A stretch of 64,000 nt of DNA from an uncultured Aquimarina sp. (GTDB lineage: Bacteria > Bacteroidota > Bacteroidia > Flavobacteriales > Flavobacteriaceae), in NCBI GenBank assembly GCA_947501475.1, contig CANMWA010000004.1, positions 124,001-188,000 on the forward strand. The letters run 5' to 3'. Below are positions 8,546-18,807 of the stretch, in pieces. Within the stretch, counting starts at the first letter, position 1. Each line of letters begins with the position of its first letter. Below the pieces are notes generated by a model, which saw only the letters and a program-made list of their open reading frames with translations, was not told where the DNA came from and made no database searches. The position numbers and the translations under genes were made by a program.

Positions 8546-9916
8546 ATGAACAAGCGTAAGTTAAGTTTCTGGGAAATTTGGAACATGAGTTTCGGTTTTC
8601 TAGGAATTCAATTCGGTTTTGCATTGCAAGGCGGATTTATGTCTAGAATTTTCCAAACCCTGGGTGCTGAAAAAGACGCAATACCATTATTATGGATTGC
8701 TGCTCCTTTAACCGGTTTACTGGTACAACCTATTATAGGTTATCTTAGTGATAGAACTTGGAGCCCTAGATGGGGGCGTAGACGACCTTATTTTTTAATA
8801 GGGGCAATTTTAAGTTCTATTGCATTGTTTTTAGTACCTCATTCACCAGCCTTATGGGTTGCTGCCGGATTTTTATGGATTTTAGATGCTTCAATTAATA
8901 TTTCTATGGAGCCTTTTAGGGCTTTGGTTGCAGATAAATTACCAGAATCTCAAAGATCTTATGGATTTGTCACACAAACATTAATTATAGGTATAGGAAC
9001 CTGGGTGGCAAGTAATTTACCATGGATGGTTTCGCAACTAGGAGTAAGCGATGCTGCACCAACAGGAGTAATCCCAATGTCTGTAAAAGTAGCTTTTGCA
9101 ATAGGAGCTTTTGTTTTTCTTGCAAGTATTTTATATACAGTCTTTAAGACAACAGAGTATCCCCCAGAGGATATGGAAGAGTTTGAAAAAGAAAAGAAGA
9201 AAAAGAATCAATTTATCCCGGATATTCTTAACAATATCGGTAGCATGCCATTAACAATGAAGAAACTGGGATTGGTTCAGTTTTTTAGTTGGTTTGCATT
9301 TTTTACAATGTGGAGTTTAGCTAACCCAGCATTAACAGAACATGTGTTTAAAACACCAGTTCCTGTTGAGGCTTCTTATAATATGAGTTTACCAGAATCT
9401 GCAGAGGCATTTAAAGTTGCTAATACGGCTTTCCAAAAATCATCTAATGATGTTGGACGTTATATGGGAGTCTATGGACTATCTTCTATGGCTTTTGCAT
9501 TGATTTTAACGTTTTACACTTCAAGAAAAAGAATTAATAGAAAACTAGTGCATTTGGTATCATTAGTGTTAGGAGGTATAGGTTTTATTTCTATGTATTT
9601 TATTCCTTCACCAGAGTGGTTAATATTCTCTTTTACATTAATAGGTTTTTCGTGGGGTAGTATATTATCAATGCCATACGCAATGTTATCGAGTTCTGTT
9701 GATCCAAAGAAAATGGGAGTTATTATGGGGATATTTAATATGTTTATAGTTATTCCACAAATAATAGCAGCTATAGGAGGTGTAAATTTTGCTTACAAGC
9801 TTATAGGAGAAGAAACAATAAATGCAATGGTAGTAGCAGGAATAAGTTTAATTATTGCTGGATTCTGTAACTTATTTATTACCAATAGAGATGCTATAAC
9901 GTATAATCCAAAATAA
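8546..9916 (+). CDS. MFS maltose-type permease (SLC45-like)
   Basis: A 456-residue inner-membrane major facilitator with about 12 hydrophobic segments. The motif GRRRPYFLIGAI after transmembrane segment 2 and the opening KLSFWEIWNMSFGFLGIQFG are typical of the glycoside/sucrose-maltose transporter group found beside maltose phosphorylases in Flavobacteriia. The ATG at 8546 is preferred over the in-frame TTG one codon upstream. It heads an operon with pgmB (11 bp gap) and the GH65 phosphorylase (6 bp gap), which shows it brings maltose or a short maltodextrin into the cytoplasm for phosphorolysis. Substrate is inferred from context. Confidence 0.9.
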   Translation: MNKRKLSFWEIWNMSFGFLGIQFGFALQGGFMSRIFQTLGAEKDAIPLLWIAAPLTGLLVQPIIGYLSDRTWSPRWGRRRPYFLIGAILSSIALFLVPHSPALWVAAGFLWILDASINISMEPFRALVADKLPESQRSYGFVTQTLIIGIGTWVASNLPWMVSQLGVSDAAPTGVIPMSVKVAFAIGAFVFLASILYTVFKTTEYPPEDMEEFEKEKKKKNQFIPDILNNIGSMPLTMKKLGLVQFFSWFAFFTMWSLANPALTEHVFKTPVPVEASYNMSLPESAEAFKVANTAFQKSSNDVGRYMGVYGLSSMAFALILTFYTSRKRINRKLVHLVSLVLGGIGFISMYFIPSPEWLIFSFTLIGFSWGSILSMPYAMLSSSVDPKKMGVIMGIFNMFIVIPQIIAAIGGVNFAYKLIGEETINAMVVAGISLIIAGFCNLFITNRDAITYNPK

Positions 9917-9927
9917 GAAGAAGAGTA

Positions 9928-10590
9928 ATGAAGAAAGCATTTATATTTGATTTAGATGGTGTTATTGTAGACACCGCAAAGTATCATTTTTTAGCGTGGC
10001 AAAACCTTGCTAAAGGATTAGGTATTTCTTTTTCATCAGCACAAAATGAACAACTAAAAGGAGTTAGCCGAATACGATCTTTAGAAAAAATATTAGAATG
10101 GGGTAATACAACCATTTCAGAAGAAGAATTTACCAGATTAATGCATGAAAAGAATGAGGAGTATCTTGAATATATTACAAAAATGGATACTTCAGAAATT
10201 CTTCCAGATGTACCTAGAGTTTTAGATTATTTAATTTCTCAAGACCAGGCAATAGCCTTGGGCTCTGCTAGCAAAAATGCAAGAGTAATCCTTGAAAAAG
10301 TAAAGCTATATGATAAATTTCATGCAATAGTTGATGGTACAAATGTATCTAAGGCAAAACCAGATCCAGAAGTTTTTCTTATCGGAGCACAAGAATTGGA
10401 CGTTTCTCCAGAAAATTGTATCGTATTTGAAGATTCAGTTGCTGGAGTTCAAGCTGCAAATGTAGCGAACATGATTAGTATCGGTATAGGTGATGCGAAA
10501 GTGTTGCACGAAGCAGATTATATTTTTAATGATTTTACAGAAATAAAAGAAGAGTTTATAAATAATTTGGTTATGGCCAAAAAAGTTTAG
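9928..10590 (+). CDS. pgmB: Beta-phosphoglucomutase
   Basis: A 220-residue HAD-superfamily enzyme that converts beta-glucose 1-phosphate to glucose 6-phosphate. The DxD motif is FDLDGVIVDT, with nucleophile Asp8 and acid/base Asp10. The cap domain follows, then a phosphate-binding GSASKN and the acidic FEDSVAGVQAA loop. It sits directly before the GH65 phosphorylase, whose product is beta-glucose 1-phosphate, which makes the assignment very secure. Length is normal for the family. Confidence 0.96.
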   Translation: MKKAFIFDLDGVIVDTAKYHFLAWQNLAKGLGISFSSAQNEQLKGVSRIRSLEKILEWGNTTISEEEFTRLMHEKNEEYLEYITKMDTSEILPDVPRVLDYLISQDQAIALGSASKNARVILEKVKLYDKFHAIVDGTNVSKAKPDPEVFLIGAQELDVSPENCIVFEDSVAGVQAANVANMISIGIGDAKVLHEADYIFNDFTEIKEEFINNLVMAKKV

Positions 10591-10596
10591 AAGAAG

Positions 10597-12903
10597 ATGA
10601 ATCAGGATTATATAAAACCAGATAACTGGTCAATTATTGAAGAAGGGTTTGATGTAGAACGAGTTAAATCCTCAGAAAGCCTTTTTAGTATAGGTAATGG
10701 AGCAATGGGACAGAGAGCTAATTTTGAAGAAACGTATTCTGGTCCCACTTTTCAAGGAAGTTATATCGCAGGGGTATATTATCCTGATAAAACAAGAGTA
10801 GGTTGGTGGAAAAATGGATATCCAGAATATTTTGCCAAAGTACTCAATGCACCAAATTGGATTGGTATTGATGTTGAAGTTAGCGGAGAGAAATTAGATC
10901 TGTATAGATGTAAATCTATCACTAATTTCAGAAGAGAATTAAATATGAAAGAAGGTTGGTATCAACGTTCTTTTAATGCAGTTTTACTAAATGGTATTGA
11001 GGTGTCTGTTAAATCTACACGATTTCTTAGTCTAGATCTTGATGAAGTAGGAGCGATCCAATATGAAGTAACGCCATTAAGTCAAGATGTAGAGATTATA
11101 TTTACACCTTATCTCGATTCTGGAATTACAAATGAAGATACCAATTGGGATGATAAATTTTGGGACACCTATGATTTATCTCACAAAGGAAATTCTGCAT
11201 ATATTCTATCTAAAACAATGAAAACAGATTTTCATGCCTGTACAGGAATGATAAATCAAATATTTGTTGAAGGTGAATCAAAAGATATGTACCCAAAAAC
11301 AGAGATCAATAGTACATATGTAAAATTAAATTATACTGTTGAGGTTTCTAAAGGACAAACAGCTAGCATAGTTAAATTTGGCGGATACACAGTATCACTT
11401 AATCATAAAGAAGATGATTTGATATCTGCTAGTACTGCCGTGCTAAAACAAGCTTCAGAATCAGGTTTTGATGCATTATTAGATTTACAAAAACAAGCAT
11501 GGTCCAAAATTTGGGAAATGGCAGATATTGTAATCGAAGGTGATGTAAAAGCGCAACAAGGTATACGATTTAATATATTTCAATTAAATCAAACCTATCT
11601 TGGTAAAGATGCTAGATTAAATATAGGACCAAAAGGATTTACTGGTGAAAAATATGGAGGAAGTACCTATTGGGATACAGAAGCCTATTGCATACCATTT
11701 TATATGGCTACCAAAGATCAGGTTGTAGCTCGTAATCTATTGACATATCGTTATCACCATCTCGAAAAAGCTATTGAGAATGCAGAAAAACTTGGTTTTA
11801 CCAATGGCGCTGCATTATATCCTATGGTAACCATGAATGGTGAAGAGTGCCATAACGAATGGGAGATTACTTTTGAAGAAATACACCGTAACGGTGCTAT
11901 GACTTTTGCAATCTATAATTACCACCGTTATACCGGTGACTATAGCTATATCCCAGAGAAAGGACTTGAAGTAATGATCGCTATTGCACGTTTCTGGCAT
12001 CAAAGAGCTACATTATCTACAGACAAGGATAAATATGTGATCTTGGGAGTGACTGGTCCTAATGAATATGAGAATAATGTTAATAATAATTGGTATACTA
12101 ATTATTTAGCAAAGTGGTGTATCGAGTATTGTGTAGAAAATATAGATAAGGTAAATGCCGAATATAGTAACGATTACAAGAGGATTATCGAAAAGACTAA
12201 TCTTGGTCAAGACGAAATCGATGCAATGACACAAGTTGCTGAGAAAATGTATTTCCCATACTCAGAAAAGCATAAAGTGTACTTGCAACAAGATGGGTTC
12301 TTAGATAAAGAATTAATTACTGTTGATAATTTAGATACATCACAAAGACCAATTAATCAAAAATGGAGCTGGGATCGAATATTACGTTCTCCATATATTA
12401 AGCAAGCAGATACGCTTCAAGGTTTTTATATGTTCGAGGATCAATTTACTAAAGATGAATTGGCTCGTCATTTTGATTTCTACGAACCATTTACAGTACA
12501 TGAATCTTCATTATCTCCTTGTGTGCATAGTATTCAGGCTGCTGCTTTAGATAGAATGGATCAAGCTTATACTTTTTATTTAAGAACATCTAGATTAGAT
12601 CTTGATGATTATAATAAAGAAGTAGAAGAAGGATTGCATATCACAAGTATGGCCGGTACATGGATGAGTATTGTTGAAGGATTTGGTGGACTTAGAATTA
12701 AAAATGATCGATTATCATTTACTCCAAAAATACCTAAAGAATGGAAAGGTTACTCCTTTAATGTTAATTTCAGAAATCAAATTCTAAAAGTTAATGTTTC
12801 TCAAGAAGGCACTTCTTTTAATCTAGAAGGTGACCAAGAACTAGTAATCTATGTAGATGGTAAAGAGATTAATATCTCACCAAATAATCTAATAACCATA
12901 TAA
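10597..12903 (+). CDS. GH65 maltose phosphorylase
   Basis: A 768-residue cytoplasmic glycoside hydrolase family 65 enzyme that uses phosphate to split maltose into glucose and beta-glucose 1-phosphate. The N-terminal beta-sandwich (about 1-275) is followed by an (alpha/alpha)6 barrel. The catalytic region is NGEECHNEWEITFEEIHRNG (residues about 414-433), which holds the conserved catalytic Glu of the family in HNEWEIT. SWDRILRSP and the C-terminal beta domain follow. Trehalose and kojibiose phosphorylases share this fold, but the adjacent sus genes and pgmB favour maltose. A terminator hairpin lies 28 bp after the stop. Confidence 0.93.
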   Translation: MNQDYIKPDNWSIIEEGFDVERVKSSESLFSIGNGAMGQRANFEETYSGPTFQGSYIAGVYYPDKTRVGWWKNGYPEYFAKVLNAPNWIGIDVEVSGEKLDLYRCKSITNFRRELNMKEGWYQRSFNAVLLNGIEVSVKSTRFLSLDLDEVGAIQYEVTPLSQDVEIIFTPYLDSGITNEDTNWDDKFWDTYDLSHKGNSAYILSKTMKTDFHACTGMINQIFVEGESKDMYPKTEINSTYVKLNYTVEVSKGQTASIVKFGGYTVSLNHKEDDLISASTAVLKQASESGFDALLDLQKQAWSKIWEMADIVIEGDVKAQQGIRFNIFQLNQTYLGKDARLNIGPKGFTGEKYGGSTYWDTEAYCIPFYMATKDQVVARNLLTYRYHHLEKAIENAEKLGFTNGAALYPMVTMNGEECHNEWEITFEEIHRNGAMTFAIYNYHRYTGDYSYIPEKGLEVMIAIARFWHQRATLSTDKDKYVILGVTGPNEYENNVNNNWYTNYLAKWCIEYCVENIDKVNAEYSNDYKRIIEKTNLGQDEIDAMTQVAEKMYFPYSEKHKVYLQQDGFLDKELITVDNLDTSQRPINQKWSWDRILRSPYIKQADTLQGFYMFEDQFTKDELARHFDFYEPFTVHESSLSPCVHSIQAAALDRMDQAYTFYLRTSRLDLDDYNKEVEEGLHITSMAGTWMSIVEGFGGLRIKNDRLSFTPKIPKEWKGYSFNVNFRNQILKVNVSQEGTSFNLEGDQELVIYVDGKEINISPNNLITI

Positions 12904-12930
12904 CTAAGTTGTATGAATTAAAAGATAATG

Positions 12931-12965
12931 CACCCCAAAGACCTTTGTTTTTGGGGTGTTTGTTT
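12931..12965 (+). terminator. Rho-independent terminator after GH65 gene
   Basis: CACCCCAAA (12931-12939) pairs with TTTGGGGTG (12950-12958), followed by TTTGTTT. It closes the MFS-pgmB-GH65 operon, or lets only part of transcription reach the GH13 gene at 13001. Confidence 0.8.
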
Positions 12966-13000
12966 CTATAAAGAATCGCACAATAACAAAAATTCACAAA

Positions 13001-14857
13001 ATGAAAAATACGCTAATAATTCTATTTTCCTGTTTTCTTTTTCAATTTACTTATGGGCAAGTAGAAAAAATTGAACCTCCATTTTGGTGGAGTGGGATGT
13101 ACCAAAGCGATCTTCAAATAGTATGCTATGCAAAAGATATTGCTAAGTACGATATACAAATTGAAGGTATCACAATCAATGATGTAACAAAAACCGAGAA
13201 CCCAAACTATATTTTTATAACTATTGATACCAAAGATGTAAAACCAAGTACGGTTTCAATAGATTTTAAAGAAAATGATAAGATCGTATTTTCTCAGCCG
13301 TATGAGTTTAAATCGAGGAAAGAAAGTTCTGCACAACGCAAAGGATTTGATAGCAGTGATGTAATGTATTTGATTATGCCTGATCGATTTGCAAATGGCG
13401 ATTCTAAAAACGATTCTCATAAAGATACAGTAGAGAAAGCTGATCGGTCTAATCCTGGTGGTCGTCATGGTGGCGATATACAGGGAGTTATTGATCATTT
13501 AGATTATTTAAAAGACCTGGGTGCTACTGCATTATGGAGTACACCATTGTTAGAGGATAATGAGCCTACGTATTCATATCATACTTATGCACAAAGCGAT
13601 TTATATAAGATTGATCCAAGATATGGAACCAATGAAGATTATAAGCGTCTAGCTTCAGAAATGCATAAACTAGATATGAAACTTATTATGGATTATGTAA
13701 CTAATCACTGGGGGTCAAAGCATTGGATGATCAAAGATTTACCCACCAAAGATTGGATACATCAATGGCCAGAAGGGTTTAGACGTAGTAATTATCGAAT
13801 GACCACCCAGTTTGATAATAATGCTTCACAAATAGATAGTAAAGGTTGTATGAATGGTTGGTTTGATACCACAATGCCAGATATGAATCAAAGTAACCCA
13901 TTACTACTTAATTATATTACTCAAAATGCAATTTGGTGGATAGAATATACTGATTTAGATGGGCTTAGGGTAGATACCTATTCTTATAATGATAAAGAAG
14001 GGATTGCAAAATGGACCAAAGCTATTATGGATGAATATCCAAATTTTAATATTGTAGGAGAGGTATGGATGCACAATCAAGCCCAAATGGCGTATTGGCA
14101 AAAAGATAGTAAAGTAGGAGCTATCGATAATTTTAATTCTCATTTGCCTTCGGTAATGGATTTTACACTTCATGATGCGTTAATGGTTATTTTTAATGAG
14201 GATGAAGGTGCATGGGATAAAGGTATGATCAAAGCATATGATAACTTTACTAATGACTTTTTATATCCAGATATTAATAACATTCTATTATTTGCAGGAA
14301 ACCATGATACCAATCGTATCAATGAGATATATCAAGGAGATATTGACACATATAAAATGGTAATGACTCTGATCTTTACGACTCGTGGGATCCCTCAAAT
14401 TTACTATGGAGACGAGATAGGAATGTTAGGCGACAAAGAAAAGAAAGGTGATGGTGATATTCGTCGTGATTTTCCTGGTGGATGGTCTGGTGATAAACAA
14501 AATGCATTTTTACCAAACGATACTAAGTCAGGAAGAACTAATGATCAAGAAGCTTTTCACTCTTTTACTAAAAAAGTTTTAAACTGGAGAAAAAATACTC
14601 CAGTTATTCACACAGGAAAACTGTTACAATTCATTCCTTTTGACAATGTGTATGTATACTTCAGATATACTGAAGAAAAAAGAGTAATGGTAATTATTAA
14701 TAATAACACAAAGGATCAGAAATTAGATGTTGCTCGTTTTAAAGAAGGTATTAAAGACTTCAAAATGGGGACCAATATCATTACAGACTCTAATATAGAT
14801 ATAAGTGAAGATTTTAGTATTCCTGCTAAGACTTCGATGATACTCGAATTAAAATAA
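13001..14857 (+). CDS. Secreted GH13 neopullulanase/cyclomaltodextrinase-type enzyme
   Basis: A 618-residue GH13 enzyme with a type I signal peptide (cleavage near TYGQ, residue 20), so probably periplasmic. The start at 13001 is chosen because it begins the signal peptide; an in-frame start 45 bp upstream would overlap the terminator hairpin. An N-terminal beta domain (about 22-115) precedes the catalytic barrel, as in SusA-type neopullulanases. The catalytic residues seen are Asp325 in DGLRVDTYSY, Glu354 in VGEVWMH and Asp436 in GNHDTNRI. It would trim imported maltodextrins or cyclodextrins to maltose for the MFS permease. The symbol susA would be a functional guess. Confidence 0.92.
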   Translation: MKNTLIILFSCFLFQFTYGQVEKIEPPFWWSGMYQSDLQIVCYAKDIAKYDIQIEGITINDVTKTENPNYIFITIDTKDVKPSTVSIDFKENDKIVFSQPYEFKSRKESSAQRKGFDSSDVMYLIMPDRFANGDSKNDSHKDTVEKADRSNPGGRHGGDIQGVIDHLDYLKDLGATALWSTPLLEDNEPTYSYHTYAQSDLYKIDPRYGTNEDYKRLASEMHKLDMKLIMDYVTNHWGSKHWMIKDLPTKDWIHQWPEGFRRSNYRMTTQFDNNASQIDSKGCMNGWFDTTMPDMNQSNPLLLNYITQNAIWWIEYTDLDGLRVDTYSYNDKEGIAKWTKAIMDEYPNFNIVGEVWMHNQAQMAYWQKDSKVGAIDNFNSHLPSVMDFTLHDALMVIFNEDEGAWDKGMIKAYDNFTNDFLYPDINNILLFAGNHDTNRINEIYQGDIDTYKMVMTLIFTTRGIPQIYYGDEIGMLGDKEKKGDGDIRRDFPGGWSGDKQNAFLPNDTKSGRTNDQEAFHSFTKKVLNWRKNTPVIHTGKLLQFIPFDNVYVYFRYTEEKRVMVIINNNTKDQKLDVARFKEGIKDFKMGTNIITDSNIDISEDFSIPAKTSMILELK

Positions 14858-14860
14858 AAT

Positions 14861-14943
14861 TAAGTGAGTATTCATTTAATCATTTCCCCCTCTGGGAGAA
14901 ACAGGAATGAGGGATTTGTTAAAATATAATCACTTAGTTTTTG
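14861..14943 (+). terminator. Structured spacer between two GH13 genes
   Basis: TAAGTGA (14861-14867) pairs with TCACTTA (14930-14936), enclosing a smaller CCCTC/GAGGG stem. A GTTTTT stretch follows. It could be a weak terminator or a stabilising element between the two amylase genes. Confidence 0.4.
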
Positions 14944-14987
14944 ATTCAGTTAAAATAAACATATAACCATAGATAATTTTTAAACAG

Positions 14988-16367
14988 ATGAAAAAAATAG
15001 TTATAAGTCTTAGTATTGTTGGGATGTTGCTTTCCTGCGGAAAGACTAAAAAAGAAGAAACCGTGGCCGAAGTTTCTCAAGAAGAAGTAAAAGAAACACT
15101 TGCTCCAGTAAATGAGGCTATGATGGAAAATGCTGTCATTTATGAAGCCAATATTCGCCAATATTCTGAAGAAGGTACTTTTAAAGCTTTCACCAAGGAT
15201 ATTCCCGAACTTAAAAAATTAGGAGTTAAAATTCTTTGGATAATGCCAATTTATCCAATCTCTACAACAAAAAGTAAAGGCTCTCTGGGAAGTTATTATG
15301 CGATATCAGATTATACTAAAGTAAATCCAGAATTTGGTACCATAGAAGATTTTAGAGAATTAGTTAAGACGGCTCATGACCATGGAATTTATGTAGTTCT
15401 TGATTGGGTAGCAAATCATACAGGTTGGGATCATATATGGTTAAAAGAACATCCAGAATATTATACCAAGGACGATAAAGGACAAATTACACATACAGTA
15501 GATACAGATTGGACCGATGTTGCAGATCTTAATTATGATAATATGGAGATGCGTGAGCAAATGAAAAATGATATGATCTATTGGTTAAAAGAAGAAGGAA
15601 TTGATGGATTTCGTTGCGATGTAGCAGGAATGGTACCAGTAGATTTTTGGGAACACACAGTTGCAGAATTAAAAAAGATAAAACCAATATTTATGTTAGC
15701 CGAAGGTTGGGAACCAGAATTACTTGAAAATGCTTTTGATATGGGATATGGCTGGGATACGCATCATAAAATGAATGATATCGCAAATGGAAAAGCTAAT
15801 GTAATAGAGTGGGATAAAAGAATGGCTCAGGTTGATACCTTATATGCAAAAGATGATATCCTAATGAATTTCACATCAAATCATGATGAAAACTCATGGA
15901 ATGGAACTGTAAATGAAAGAATGGGGGATGCTAAGGAGATGTTTGCAGCACTTACATATCTAACACCAGGAATGCCATTAATCTATTCTGGCCAAGAGTA
16001 TGATATGGATAAACGCTTACTTTTCTTTGAAAAAGATACCATTATCAAAAAGAAAGGAAAATTTTTTCCGTTATATGAAAAGCTAGGAAAACTTAAGAAT
16101 AACAACCCTGCTTTGCATGGAGGAAAAAATGCAGCTTCATATATGCGCATTAAAACATCAGAAGATAATAAGATATTAGCTTTCAAAAGAGAGAAAGAAG
16201 GTAATAAAGTTGTTTTTGTTGCTAATATGACCAAAGAAACTGTAACATTTACTGCAGAATATTCGGGCAAGTTTACAGATTACATTTCTGGAAAAAAATA
16301 CGAAGGGCAATTAAACCAAAAACACGGTTTGGATCCTTGGCAATATTTAATATTGATAGAAGAATAA
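14988..16367 (+). CDS. GH13 alpha-amylase-family lipoprotein
   Basis: A 459-residue lipoprotein (lipobox LLSC, Cys17) with a charged linker and then a GH13 barrel from about residue 45. Catalytic residues are Asp211 in DGFRCDVAG, Glu239 in LAEGWEPE and Asp300 in SNHDENSWNGT. The barrel is compact (few insertions) and ends in a short beta domain near residue 380. The lipobox suggests a membrane-anchored maltodextrin-cleaving enzyme, in the periplasm or at the outer surface. It is transcribed in the same direction as the phosphorylase operon and closed by a terminator at 16397-16426. Confidence 0.9.
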   Translation: MKKIVISLSIVGMLLSCGKTKKEETVAEVSQEEVKETLAPVNEAMMENAVIYEANIRQYSEEGTFKAFTKDIPELKKLGVKILWIMPIYPISTTKSKGSLGSYYAISDYTKVNPEFGTIEDFRELVKTAHDHGIYVVLDWVANHTGWDHIWLKEHPEYYTKDDKGQITHTVDTDWTDVADLNYDNMEMREQMKNDMIYWLKEEGIDGFRCDVAGMVPVDFWEHTVAELKKIKPIFMLAEGWEPELLENAFDMGYGWDTHHKMNDIANGKANVIEWDKRMAQVDTLYAKDDILMNFTSNHDENSWNGTVNERMGDAKEMFAALTYLTPGMPLIYSGQEYDMDKRLLFFEKDTIIKKKGKFFPLYEKLGKLKNNNPALHGGKNAASYMRIKTSEDNKILAFKREKEGNKVVFVANMTKETVTFTAEYSGKFTDYISGKKYEGQLNQKHGLDPWQYLILIEE

Positions 16368-16396
16368 TTAACAATAGATATGTTAATTTGAAAAGG

Positions 16397-16426
16397 CGGC
16401 TTATTTCGGTAAGTCGTTTTTTTTTT
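16397..16426 (+). terminator. Rho-independent terminator after GH13 lipoprotein gene
   Basis: CGGCTTA (16397-16403) pairs with TAAGTCG (16410-16416), with one G-U wobble in RNA, followed by ten T residues (16417-16426). Confidence 0.85.
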
Positions 16427-16553
16427 AATACAGTTTTGAGTGTTCAAAATTATACAACTCTTGTTTTGAAATATTGATCTATTCTTAACTAAATCTATGA
16501 AAATGTGTTAAAATACTCTATTCTTTGTCAAGAAACCCAGAATTTATTAACCG

Positions 16554-16563
16554 AAAACGTTTT
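16554..16563. promoter_or_regulatory. LacI-type operator core upstream of pfkA
   Basis: AAAACGTTTT is a perfect 10-bp palindrome around a central CG, in the context CCGAAAACGTTTTAG. It shares GAAAACGTTT with the operator upstream of susC (7184-7193). It lies about 55 bp before the pfkA start. I infer that the locus LacI-type regulator, or a paralog, also controls pfkA-gapA. Confidence 0.55.
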
Positions 16564-16615
16564 AGTTTTTTAGCAAATTAGGTTATTAGTATCAATAACG
16601 ATAGATTTGGTTGCA

Positions 16616-17602
16616 ATGATAAAAAAAGTTAACAATATAGCTGTATTAACCTCAGGAGGAGATGCTCCCGGGATGAATGCTGCAATTCGTGCTGTAGTTC
16701 GAGCATGTAGTTATTATAAAGTAAAATGTTTTGGTGTATATAAAGGATATGAAGGCTTAATTCATAATGAGATTGAAGAGCTAAATGCTCGATCTGTACG
16801 AAACATTATTAATAAAGGAGGAACATTTCTTAAATCTGCGCGCTCTAAAGATTTTAGAACAGTAGAAGGAAGAAAAAAAGCTCATGAAAATCTAATCAAA
16901 AATAAAATAGATGCCCTTGTTGTAATCGGTGGTGATGGAAGTTTTACCGGAGCATTAAAATTGTCTGAAGAGTTTGGTTTTCCTGTAGTAGGGATTCCTG
17001 GGACTATTGATAATGATATTAATGGTACCGATTATACTATAGGGTATGATACCGCTTTAAATACAGTAGTCGAAGCAATTGATAAAATTAGAGACACTGC
17101 GAGTTCTCACAACCGATTATTCCTTATAGAAGTAATGGGGCGAGATGCAGGTGATATTGCTCTAAATGCTGGAATAGGAGCAGGGGCCGAAGAAATTCTG
17201 ATCCCAGAAGAAGACATGGGAGTCGATAGACTTATAGATTCTCTTAGAAAAAGTAAAAAAACAGGAAAAACATCAAGCATTATAGTCGTTGCAGAAGGAG
17301 ATAAATCTGGTAAAAATATTTTTGAACTTGGAGAGTATGTTGAAGAACATCTTGACGATTATGAAGTAAGAGTCTCTGTATTAGGTCATATACAACGTGG
17401 TGGAGCACCAAGTTGTTATGATAGAGTGTTAGCAAGTAAACTCGGAGTAGGAGCAGTAGAAACTCTACTTGAAGGTAATAGTGAGGTTATGATTGGTATC
17501 GTTCATAAAACCGTAACAGTCGTTCCATTAAAAAAAGCACTAGATAAAAGATCTCATAGTCATGATGTCTTAATAAAAGTAGCTGATATTACCTCAGTAT
17601 AA
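16616..17602 (+). CDS. pfkA: ATP-dependent 6-phosphofructokinase
   Basis: A 328-residue cytoplasmic enzyme that phosphorylates fructose 6-phosphate. ATP-binding LTSGGDAPGMNAAIRA (about 10-25), IGGDGSF and the catalytic segment GTIDNDI are intact, as are substrate motifs VMGRDAG and VLGHIQRGG. The ATG at 16616 matches the usual N-terminus of the family; an in-frame TTG three codons upstream (16607) is rejected. It precedes gapA by 43 bp on the same strand. Its location straight after the maltose catabolic genes, with a LacI-type palindrome upstream, suggests sugar-responsive control. Confidence 0.97.
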   Translation: MIKKVNNIAVLTSGGDAPGMNAAIRAVVRACSYYKVKCFGVYKGYEGLIHNEIEELNARSVRNIINKGGTFLKSARSKDFRTVEGRKKAHENLIKNKIDALVVIGGDGSFTGALKLSEEFGFPVVGIPGTIDNDINGTDYTIGYDTALNTVVEAIDKIRDTASSHNRLFLIEVMGRDAGDIALNAGIGAGAEEILIPEEDMGVDRLIDSLRKSKKTGKTSSIIVVAEGDKSGKNIFELGEYVEEHLDDYEVRVSVLGHIQRGGAPSCYDRVLASKLGVGAVETLLEGNSEVMIGIVHKTVTVVPLKKALDKRSHSHDVLIKVADITSV

Positions 17603-17621
17603 TTATATAACCACATTTTAA

Positions 17622-18647
<1,026 letters not shown>

Positions 18648-18678
18648 AAAACATATACTTTTTATTAAGTATACTATA

Positions 18679-18750
18679 CTGTTACATTGAGCGTAGTCGA
18701 AATGTATATGTAGTTTGAGATTTTGCTCTTGACTACGCTCGAGATGACAG
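18679..18750. repeat. Dispersed palindromic repeat, copy 1 (core only)
   Basis: The arms GAGCGTAGTC (18689-18698) and GACTACGCTC (18731-18740) are perfect complements. They are embedded in CTGTTACATTGAGC... and ...CTCGAGATGACAG, which match the cores of the repeats at 38280 and 42527. The outer GCTGTCTGAAAA-type arms found in those copies are absent here. Confidence 0.8.
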
Positions 18751-18807
18751 GCATAATAAGTTTTTAAATATTATTTTTCTCTTAGTTAACAACAAACATA
18801 TTTTCAA

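Noticed and set aside
13256..13498. Antisense 80-residue frame within the GH13 gene
   Set aside because: It is a shadow of the conserved GH13 catalytic gene, with no promoter or homology signal.
16602..16609. TAGATTTG as the pfkA promoter box
   Set aside because: It ends 7 bp before the start codon, which would leave no leader; the sequence is also explained by coding-start context and chance in AT-rich DNA.
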